Positions 5,809-11,266 of a DNA stretch of 12,118 nucleotides are shown here, in pieces (positions within the stretch are counted from its first letter, which is position 1; each line of letters starts with the position of its first letter). Position numbers and translations under genes: made by a program. The notes under the pieces are model-generated. The model was given only the letters and a program-made list of their open reading frames with translations. It did no database searches and was not told where the DNA came from. This stretch comes from Syntrophomonas sp. UBA5432 (GTDB lineage Bacteria; Bacillota; Syntrophomonadia; Syntrophomonadales; Syntrophomonadaceae). Location: assembly GCA_002424365.1 (NCBI GenBank), contig DIRQ01000040.1:1-12118 (forward strand). Direction: 5' to 3'.

Positions 5809-7371
5809 CTATTTTTTACCCCGTTTCTTAAGATATTGTCTCCAGGTAACCGCAATTAATTCGGCGTCATCAATGGCTTCATGGGTAGGACGATGGGAAG
5901 CAGCCTTATGCGGAGCAGTCTTAACAAAATTGGCATCTTCATGAGCTTCTTTGGAAATCTGCTGCAAGACCTCTATATATTCATCCAAATCCTCTTTGTT
6001 GTAGGATTCACATGGCTCTAGAGTAAAGGGTTCCGGTACCACCCAGGGATGATGGGAGGTCCAGTAATGCTCAATGCCAAAGTCTACTATCCGCTTATTA
6101 ACATCGTCAGTGCCAACTCCGGTATCCTGTTTAAGTTTTTCCCAGGAGTAGCGTACCTGTTCCAGGCGGCGCTTACCTTTGGCATACCATATAACTATGC
6201 CGGGTATGGCAGCAATTTTTTTCATAAAGTACTGGTTGTTTAATACTGAACAAATGGCGGCTTCTTTTAAGCCTTCAGCCCCGTGCTGCATGATCCACAT
6301 ATAAGCCTTCAAGACTACATTGGTATTTCCGAAATAGCTTCTTACTTTGCCAATACTATCAGGGTAGTTGGAATTAAGAATATATTTTTGGCCATCAAAT
6401 TCTACCCGGGGTACAGGCAGGAAGGGCTTAAGGAATTCCTTTACCCCGATAGCTCCGGTTGCCGGTCCCATACAACCATGAGGAGCGGAAAAGGTTTTAT
6501 GCAGGTTAAAATGAACCAGGTCGAAACCGGCTTCCCGGGCGCGGTGGATGCCCAGCATGCCGTTGGCATTGGCCTGGTCATAAGAACAAATGGCGCCTAC
6601 TGCATGAGCTGCTTTTACGTATTCCTCTATCCTGGGATTGTAAATTCCAGTATCTTCAGGGTTGGTTATCATTATTCCGGCAGTACGCTCAGATAGTGCC
6701 GCTTTCATAGCCTCCAGGTCAGGATAGCCGCTTTCATCCGGCATCAGGGTTATTACTTTGAAACCGGCAGTGTTAGGGGTAGCCGCATCGCAGGGATGGG
6801 AGAACATGGTGGTAATTATCTCAGTTCTCTTATTATCTCCCCGGGCGCGATGATACGCCCTGATCATGGAAGCATTGGCATATACTCCGTGGGCGCCGCC
6901 GCCAGGCTGTAAGCTGAATGCATCCATACCGGATATTTCTTTCAAAAACTGCTCTACCTGGTAGTAAATTTCCAAAATGCCCTGCATGGTATCAGGGTCC
7001 TGCAAGGGGTGGACATTTACAATACCAGGGTGACGAGCAGCCATATGCTCCTGTACCTTGGGACTATATTTCATAGTGCAAGTACCTTCACTTATTCCCA
7101 AAGTAACATCAGTACCCAAAGTTTCCTGTGAGAGGTGGTAAAAGTGGCGGTTTACTCGCATCTGATTAACTTCTGGGAGGGCGGGGGCTTTTTTGCGCCG
7201 CAGGTTGGCTGGAATAGCTGAAACTCCGTCACCCACCTGACCAATGATATTTTGACAGGCCAGTGGAACCAGTACTCCTCTTTCACCAGGTACACTCATT
7301 TCAAATATTATGGCCTCATCCCATCTTGCTTGGTGGTAATTATCTCTAAGTAGTTTCTTTTGTCTTGCCAT
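5809..7371 (-). CDS. Glycine decarboxylase P-protein-like beta subunit (GcvPB-like, divergent)
   Basis: 520 residues, somewhat longer than typical GcvPB (about 480-490). It has the PLP-enzyme fold I architecture of P-protein. Lys292 in LVHFNLHKTFSAPHG is the expected Schiff-base lysine, and Asp265 in CSYDQANANG and His192 in FSHPCDAATPN align with PLP-contacting positions. Further matches are GTCTMKYSPK (96-105), FLKPFLPVPRVEFDG (313-327) and SIGKVRSYFGN (339-349). GcvPB with GcvPA forms the decarboxylase of the glycine cleavage system, releasing CO2 and passing aminomethyl to lipoyl-H protein. Compared with usual GcvPB sequences, HGTNPAS is replaced by HPCDAAT and the glycine-rich run after PHG by CMGPATG. 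An N-terminal extension and an insertion near 38-60 add length. Its gene follows the alpha subunit by 37 bp. No gcvT or gcvH is nearby. The substrate may be glycine or something else. Confidence 0.85.
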   Translation of the reverse strand: MARQKKLLRDNYHQARWDEAIIFEMSVPGERGVLVPLACQNIIGQVGDGVSAIPANLRRKKAPALPEVNQMRVNRHFYHLSQETLGTDVTLGISEGTCTMKYSPKVQEHMAARHPGIVNVHPLQDPDTMQGILEIYYQVEQFLKEISGMDAFSLQPGGGAHGVYANASMIRAYHRARGDNKRTEIITTMFSHPCDAATPNTAGFKVITLMPDESGYPDLEAMKAALSERTAGIMITNPEDTGIYNPRIEEYVKAAHAVGAICSYDQANANGMLGIHRAREAGFDLVHFNLHKTFSAPHGCMGPATGAIGVKEFLKPFLPVPRVEFDGQKYILNSNYPDSIGKVRSYFGNTNVVLKAYMWIMQHGAEGLKEAAICSVLNNQYFMKKIAAIPGIVIWYAKGKRRLEQVRYSWEKLKQDTGVGTDDVNKRIVDFGIEHYWTSHHPWVVPEPFTLEPCESYNKEDLDEYIEVLQQISKEAHEDANFVKTAPHKAASHRPTHEAIDDAELIAVTWRQYLKKRGKK

Positions 7372-7408
7372 TAAATCTCAGTCCTTTCCTTGTAGATAAC
7401 TGGTACTA

Positions 7409-8815
7409 TTAGCAGGAGATAACCCCCTGTAAAGCATAGACCAGTTTGTCCAGATCCTTATGCTGATGTACCTCGGTTACACAGTACAGGGCACTCTGAC
7501 CGAATTGGGGAAATTCCTTGGACAAATCCTTGCCTCCAAATATTTTAAATTCCAGCAGATGTTTGTTTATCTGAGCTACCGATTTGCCGGTCATGTCAAA
7601 ATTCACTACAAATTCCTTAAAGGAAGGAGAGGAAAACTGAATTTTTACTCCGGGCAGTTCACCAATCTTTTTAACTGCGTACTGGCAGTTTTGCATTATG
7701 GTGGTTCCCACTTCCTCCATACCCTGGGGTCCCATCAGAGACAAATAAACACCGGCAGTAATTGCCCAGAGTCCGGTACTTGTTCCGGTAAATTCCTTAC
7801 CCTTATCCCGGGAGCCATAGGAGGTACGATCATACAGTACTTCGCCAAAGCCCCATTCGCCATCTTGTACAGTGTCGGTCAGGCCAAACATCAGGTCTTT
7901 AAACTCGGAAATATACTTCATATCATCATGGGTGGCAATAAAACCGCCCTGACATCCCCCAGCCCCCAGATGTAGTCCCAGAGGGTGATAATCTCCGCAG
8001 GTAATAGTAGCGCCATAGTTGGCCGGAGCTTCCATTACTCCCAGCGATATGGGGTCGGTATAGACTATAAATTCCGCTCCTGCTCCCCGGGCAATCTTGC
8101 CTATTTCCTCAGCCTGAGTTTCGATGAATCCTAAATAGGAAGGATTCTCGATAAATACAGCGGATACGTCAGCAGAGATGTTCTTTTTCAGGTCATTTAA
8201 GTCCATCAATCCAGTATTGGGCTCAAAACCTATTTTTACTATTTCTATTTCCGGTGCCGGTACCGAATTAAGGTAGTTTTGCACGATCATAAATATATCC
8301 GGGTTCATTGATGCAGGCACCAGGACCTTTTTGCGATCATTTATACGATTGGCCATACGCAATGAACTGGAGGCTGCTTGACCACCATCGTACATGGGAA
8401 TACTTAGTATATCCATGTCCATCAGTTCACCCATGAGGCTGCAATATTCAAACAGAGCCTGCCACTTACCATGGTCACCCATTGATTCACCAACATAAGC
8501 AGTTAGGAATTCACCTCGTCCATTAATTTCGTCACATACTGCCGGAACAAAATGCTGGGCACATCCTGCTCCCAGGAAGGAAAGGTATTCACCGCAGGTT
8601 TTATTTTTACCTAAGATTTCATCTGTATGCCGGCGGATGGAATACTCGTCCAGAATTGGTTCCGGTAACTTCATTTCCTGGTTATACTTAAGATGCTCCG
8701 GTATTTCTTCATAGAGTTGCATCGGCTCAGTTACCCCGACTTCTTTCATCATGGCTGCCTTTGTTTCTGGAGCCGAGTTGGGTATATAGGGGTAGACAAT
8801 TGGTTTCTTATGCAT
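7409..8815 (-). CDS. Glycine decarboxylase P-protein-like alpha subunit (GcvPA-like, divergent)
   Basis: 468 residues from the chosen ATG at 8813-8815. An in-frame ATG five codons upstream (8828-8830) is part of the GGAGG ribosome binding site and is not used. GcvPA signatures are YIPNSAPETKAAMMKEVGV (10-28), SFLGAGCAQHFVPAV (79-93), MYDGGQAAS (141-149), TDPISLGV (253-260) and VYLSLMGPQGM (356-366). In glycine decarboxylase this subunit completes the active site with GcvPB. Two blocks differ sharply from the usual family. TAY is followed by VGESMGDHGKW (108-118) instead of a TPYQPE..QG-type block, and the usual ATSNICTNQAL is replaced by EFTGTSTGLWA (341-351). The protein is therefore a clear P-protein alpha homologue but probably not a standard one. 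The gene is 68 bp after the DUF1540 gene and 37 bp before the beta subunit. Confidence 0.85.
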   Translation of the reverse strand: MHKKPIVYPYIPNSAPETKAAMMKEVGVTEPMQLYEEIPEHLKYNQEMKLPEPILDEYSIRRHTDEILGKNKTCGEYLSFLGAGCAQHFVPAVCDEINGRGEFLTAYVGESMGDHGKWQALFEYCSLMGELMDMDILSIPMYDGGQAASSSLRMANRINDRKKVLVPASMNPDIFMIVQNYLNSVPAPEIEIVKIGFEPNTGLMDLNDLKKNISADVSAVFIENPSYLGFIETQAEEIGKIARGAGAEFIVYTDPISLGVMEAPANYGATITCGDYHPLGLHLGAGGCQGGFIATHDDMKYISEFKDLMFGLTDTVQDGEWGFGEVLYDRTSYGSRDKGKEFTGTSTGLWAITAGVYLSLMGPQGMEEVGTTIMQNCQYAVKKIGELPGVKIQFSSPSFKEFVVNFDMTGKSVAQINKHLLEFKIFGGKDLSKEFPQFGQSALYCVTEVHQHKDLDKLVYALQGVISC

Positions 8816-8823
8816 TATAGATT

Positions 8824-8828
8824 CCTCC
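8824..8828 (-). promoter_or_regulatory. Ribosome binding site that fixes the start of the GcvPA-like gene
   Basis: Minus-strand GGAGG, 8 bp before the ATG at 8813-8815. The upstream in-frame ATG overlaps the site. The shorter protein also begins closer to the usual GcvPA N-terminus. Confidence 0.75.
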
Positions 8829-8883
8829 ATTCATATCTTCTCGGTACTAAATTACGGTTCTTTAGGAGGTGCACCGCTAGTTT

Positions 8884-9291
8884 TTATTTGGGATCATAGG
8901 TTTTGCACCGGGTGTCACCAGAAATAGCAGCTTCCGCTCCATCAATGGTTATCTCTTCAGCCTTACATACGTCATGCTTCCAATACTTGCAATCATCAGC
9001 ATTACATACCACTAACGGGGTAAGATTGCTGGCACTGCTTTCATATATATGACTGGAATCAGCAACATTAATGCCCAGATTATCATCTGCCATTACTGAG
9101 TCACGCAAGTCGGTTCCGGCTTGAACATCTCTACCGCTAACCGATTGTTTGTTTACATCCCGGGGATAAAAGGTATCACAGACGGCAACGTCACTATTGT
9201 TTTCGACTTGAATTTCGCCGGCTGCACATAGATCATCGGGGTGATGAAAGGCACAGCTTTTAACTTTACAAGTAGTACTGGTTTTTTCCAC
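8884..9291 (-). CDS. Protein with two DUF1540 cysteine-cluster domains
   Basis: This 135-residue acidic protein has no signal peptide or membrane segment. Two four-cysteine modules sit at the ends: C8, C13, C22, C38 (spacing 4-8-15) and C96, C101, C109, C129 (spacing 4-7-19). Both have the DUF1540 pattern and are probably metal-binding, most likely zinc. The linker (about 42-92) is polar, low in hydrophobics and probably disordered. DUF1540 proteins are common in Clostridia and their function is unknown. Translation starts at GTG (9289-9291) with AAGGAGG 7 bp upstream. It is the first gene of the minus-strand operon, 68 bp before the GcvPA-like gene. I saw no convincing sigma-A promoter upstream. 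A regulatory or accessory role for the operon is speculation. Confidence 0.85.
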   Translation of the reverse strand: MEKTSTTCKVKSCAFHHPDDLCAAGEIQVENNSDVAVCDTFYPRDVNKQSVSGRDVQAGTDLRDSVMADDNLGINVADSSHIYESSASNLTPLVVCNADDCKYWKHDVCKAEEITIDGAEAAISGDTRCKTYDPK

Positions 9292-9298
9292 AGTTTGG

Positions 9299-9305
9299 CC
9301 TCCTT
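9299..9305 (-). promoter_or_regulatory. Ribosome binding site supporting the GTG start of the DUF1540 gene
   Basis: Minus-strand AAGGAGG, 7 bp before GTG at 9289-9291. No ATG in frame is as well placed. Confidence 0.75.
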
Positions 9306-9422
9306 TTTTGTATAATTTTCTTAAGCCTTAGCTTACAAATTCATGTATGCTGGGTTATGAGGCATCACTTCCTTCCAGAATATATCAATAGTTAGTATTT
9401 TCTATATTGCAAAGACTATGCT

Positions 9423-9437
9423 TGCCATAATATGGCA
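9423..9437. promoter_or_regulatory. Operator-like palindrome upstream of the DUF1540-led operon
   Basis: TGCCATA and TATGGCA flank a single central A, giving perfect 7-bp arms 132 bp before the DUF1540 start. The size and symmetry suit a dimeric repressor or activator site. Only one copy is seen and there is no known regulator to assign. Confidence 0.35.
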
Positions 9438-9525
9438 CCGCGCTTTTTTCATTACAGGGGAAATATTCTCATCAGTACAGGTAAAACTAGAGTTAATACG
9501 AAAATAGGCGTCGATAACAAATACC

Positions 9526-9547
9526 TATAAATAGCGCTTGATTTATA
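9526..9547. repeat. AT-rich inverted repeat in the divergent region
   Basis: TATAAAT (9526-9532) and ATTTATA (9541-9547) are perfect complements separated by 8 bp. It could be an operator or a weak hairpin. The low complexity of the arms makes chance plausible. Confidence 0.3.
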
Positions 9548-9584
9548 ACTCGAGCGGTTATTTAGAGTGAGGGGTAAGAAGTGA

Positions 9585-9645
9585 GGGGTTAGGGGGAAAA
9601 GTCATCAGGCATTAGATGTAGGGTGTAGGATTGTAGGGGTAGACC
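9585..9645 (+). repeat. Dispersed repeat, copy 2 (first copy at 1946-1992, opposite strand)
   Basis: It starts GGGGTTAGG and ends with a 24-nt block (9622-9645) that differs from the reverse complement of 1946-1970 by one substitution (T for C) and one missing A. The middle is diverged and longer than in copy 1. It sits about 125 bp upstream of the aminotransferase gene. Confidence 0.6.
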
Positions 9646-9706
9646 AAATAAGTCGGCAGGCGTAAGATGTCAAACGTTAAGGTAGTAAAAGTGCCCCTGA
9701 AAAAAC

Positions 9707-9746
9707 ATCTGTGCGAATCATAATAAATCGGCGTAAATCAGCGTAA
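9707..9746 (+). repeat. Four tandem 10-bp degenerate units before the aminotransferase gene
   Basis: Units begin at 9707, 9717, 9727 and 9737, each starting ATC. Units 3 and 4 follow ATC(G/A)GCGTAA, unit 1 is a variant (ATCTGTGCGA) and unit 2 is degenerate. The period is close to one helical turn. The array ends 8 bp before the ribosome binding site, so it is likely in the leader. It resembles ATCTGTGTAAATC-like intergenic repeats seen in many bacterial genomes. Confidence 0.5.
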
Positions 9747-9754
9747 AAAATGAT

Positions 9755-9762
9755 AAGGAGGG
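9755..9762 (+). promoter_or_regulatory. Ribosome binding site of the class IV aminotransferase gene
   Basis: AAGGAGGG with 7 bp to the ATG at 9770, an optimal arrangement that settles the start. Confidence 0.8.
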
Positions 9763-9769
9763 ACTGAGA

Positions 9770-10603
9770 ATGGAGATTTCCTATCGTAATATTTGGATTA
9801 AAAACAATCAGCAAATGAGGAAGGAAGAATTACCGCCAGGTTTTATTGAACAGGGTATTTCCCTCTACGAAGTATTAAGGGTCATTGAGGGTGTACCCCT
9901 GTTTCTCGAAAAGCACCTGGAAAGATTGAAAAACTCGGCGAGGCTAACTAATCTGGTTTTACCCCTTAATGATAAAGAGATTAGCCAACGTTTACAGGAT
10001 TTAATTAACAGTAATCAGGTGGATACAGGTAATATTAAGTTTGTAATTAATTATCCTGAATTAGGCCAGCAGACCGATTTTTATGCTTATTTTGTAGAGC
10101 ACAGTTATCCCTCCAAAGAGGATTATCAGAAAGGAATCAAAACCGTTCTGGTTAATGTGGAAAGGCCTAATCCCAATGCTAAAGTGGACCGGGCAGATTA
10201 TCGTAATACAGTAGATGAAGCTAAGCGAAAGACCGGTTCTTATGAGGCTTTACTGGTGGACCGGGAAGGCAATGTGAGCGAAGGCGGCAGGTCTAATTTA
10301 TTTATGGTCAAAGGTGATGTTGTTTATACCGCCCCAGCGGACAAGGTATTGAAAGGTATAACCCGGCAGATGGTTCTGGCCGCCTGCCAAAATCAAGGAT
10401 ATCAGGTGGTAGAAAAGGAAATTAGCCTGGAAGAGATGCTTAATATGGATGCTATATTTATATCATCAACTGCACCCAAGGTGCTACCGGTAAGCCAGGT
10501 AGATGATAAGATTATTAATTCCGGCAGTAACAAGATTATTCACGGTATCATGGCTGGCTACGATGCTATTATTGATGAATATGTCAAAAGTCATAAGTCT
10601 TGA
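9770..10603 (+). CDS. Class IV PLP-dependent aminotransferase / aminodeoxychorismate lyase family
   Basis: 277 residues, full length for the fold IV family that includes IlvE, D-amino-acid transaminase and PabC. Class IV features are SLYEVLRVIEGVPLFLEKHL (31-50) with Arg52 just after, the probable PLP lysine Lys138 in NAKVDRADY, EALLVDREGNVSEGGRSNLF (159-178) with Glu171, and GITRQMVLAACQNQGY (196-211). The 33-residue distance from Lys138 to Glu171 is the same as the Lys-to-Glu distance I recall for E. coli PabC, and the VVYTAP...KGITRQ stretch is also PabC-like. Aminodeoxychorismate lyase is therefore a live option, and it would fit folate synthesis with folE in the window. Branched-chain or D-amino-acid transamination cannot be excluded. 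The gene stands alone on plus, with a strong ribosome binding site, and ends before a bidirectional hairpin. Confidence 0.87.
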   Translation: MEISYRNIWIKNNQQMRKEELPPGFIEQGISLYEVLRVIEGVPLFLEKHLERLKNSARLTNLVLPLNDKEISQRLQDLINSNQVDTGNIKFVINYPELGQQTDFYAYFVEHSYPSKEDYQKGIKTVLVNVERPNPNAKVDRADYRNTVDEAKRKTGSYEALLVDREGNVSEGGRSNLFMVKGDVVYTAPADKVLKGITRQMVLAACQNQGYQVVEKEISLEEMLNMDAIFISSTAPKVLPVSQVDDKIINSGSNKIIHGIMAGYDAIIDEYVKSHKS

Positions 10604-10660
10604 CTACAGACGAAAATCTTAATTATGACCCGGCAAGCCCTGGAGCACAAAGAGAATCCG

Positions 10661-10699
10661 GACCACCCTCTACTCTCTTTAACAGAGCAGAGGGTGGTC
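10661..10699. terminator. Bidirectional intrinsic-type terminator between convergent genes
   Basis: GACCACCCTCT (10661-10671) pairs with AGAGGGTGGTC (10689-10699). After one A/C mismatch the stem continues with CTCT/AGAG, leaving a 7-nt loop (10677-10683). The plus-strand product continues TTCCTTC and the minus-strand product has a moderately T-rich TTCTCTTTG a few bases on. The location between the aminotransferase stop (10603) and the lipoprotein stop (10717) supports termination of both. The T-runs are imperfect. Confidence 0.75.
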
Positions 10700-10716
10700 T
10701 TCCTTCACTAGTTTAT

Positions 10717-11196
10717 CTAGTTTGATTGTGGAGTAACATCTAATAATACGAATACCTTTTCCCCGGTTTGATAAGTAATACTAATGGATACTGCATATGA
10801 GCCTTTGCTACCGATGAGGATATAACTGTTATCCTGCTTACTTTCCATAGTAACTTTCCCGTCTTGCATAACTTTCTGGTAGAATTCTACTGCCTCATCA
10901 AAGCTCTTATCAGTTAGAAAGGTGATTCCGATAGCCTGGTTGGCATCATTAGTATTAACAAAATTGATACGAGCATCATCCAGTAAGGGTAAAACATCCA
11001 CCGGGAATTCATCGGGGAGACTCAGGTTCTGACCTGGTTTTGCTGTGCCATAGTTTATCTTACTATCACCAAGCTCAATTGTTCCCCCAGTCGGGGTAAC
11101 CTTATCAAGGTTCCCCTTGTCGTTACCATCACCACAACCAATCACAACTACCGACATCATTAGAACCATTATTAATAATGCTATGTTTCGTCTCAT
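10717..11196 (-). CDS. Predicted small lipoprotein of unknown function
   Basis: 159 residues. The N-terminus is a lipoprotein signal: MRRN, a hydrophobic stretch (5-19), and the lipobox VIGC with Cys21 as the lipidated residue. This predicts an outward-facing lipoprotein anchored in the cytoplasmic membrane. A polar, glycine-rich linker follows (22-60), then a compact domain with DEFPVDVLPLLDDARI (62-77) and DKSFDEAVEFYQKVMQDGK (96-114), and a beta-rich end. I recognise no characterised family. The DEFP.DVLP.L plus FYQ..M pattern occurs in small secreted Firmicute proteins of unknown role. The ATG follows AAGGAGGG by 6 bp. It lies 70 bp after the SLH-protein gene and may be cotranscribed with it. 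Confidence 0.85.
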   Translation of the reverse strand: MRRNIALLIMVLMMSVVVIGCGDGNDKGNLDKVTPTGGTIELGDSKINYGTAKPGQNLSLPDEFPVDVLPLLDDARINFVNTNDANQAIGITFLTDKSFDEAVEFYQKVMQDGKVTMESKQDNSYILIGSKGSYAVSISITYQTGEKVFVLLDVTPQSN

Positions 11197-11266
11197 AGTG
11201 ATCCCTCCTTGTTTTACAAATTAATAAATTCCTTAAAATCAATTGTTGCATATACCTTTATCTTTA

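Larger units (their letters stand above)
9292..9769. other. Divergent intergenic region rich in short repeats
   Basis: These 478 bp lie between the divergent DUF1540 and aminotransferase genes and hold no credible coding sequence. From left to right there is the DUF1540 ribosome binding site, a 7-bp-arm palindrome at 9423-9437, an AT-rich inverted repeat at 9526-9547, a G-rich stretch at 9567-9596, the second copy of a dispersed repeat at 9585-9645, and four 10-bp units at 9707-9746. Promoters for both directions must lie here, but I could not identify either with confidence. Confidence 0.8.

Noticed and set aside
7460..7975. Open frame of 171 codons on the plus strand inside the GcvPA-like gene, and similar ones at 6283-6696 and 3967-4440
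   Set aside because: They overlap strongly supported genes, lack ribosome binding sites, and their translations have no recognisable motifs or normal composition.
9299..9333. Promoter TTGTAA-18-TATACA just before the DUF1540 gene
   Set aside because: Both elements match only four of six bases, and the predicted transcription start would fall at the ribosome binding site, leaving almost no leader.
9431..9442. T-box core-like motif TGGCACCGCG on the plus strand, upstream of the aminotransferase gene
   Set aside because: Only the short core matches. There is too little room after the DUF1540 start for a stem I with specifier loop, I see no AGUA or GNUG-type bulges, and no proper terminator helix follows. 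Probably chance.
9431..9450. Sigma-54-type promoter from TGGCAC on the plus strand
   Set aside because: The -24 element fits but the -12 position is TTTT with no GC, and the minus-strand TGGCA...TTGCA pair has the wrong spacing.
8816..9480. Glycine riboswitch upstream of the GcvPA-like gene or the DUF1540 gene
   Set aside because: Neither the 68-bp gap nor the region above DUF1540 shows the conserved aptamer segments. Its absence is itself compatible with a non-glycine substrate but proves nothing.
9419..9508. Short 29-codon plus-strand reading frame in the divergent intergenic region
   Set aside because: No ribosome binding site, no recognisable features, and it overlaps the palindrome at 9423-9437.
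9571..9596. Possible G-quadruplex from three runs of four or five G
   Set aside because: Only three G-runs are close together. A fourth is about 24 bases away, and the stretch is better explained as part of the dispersed repeat.
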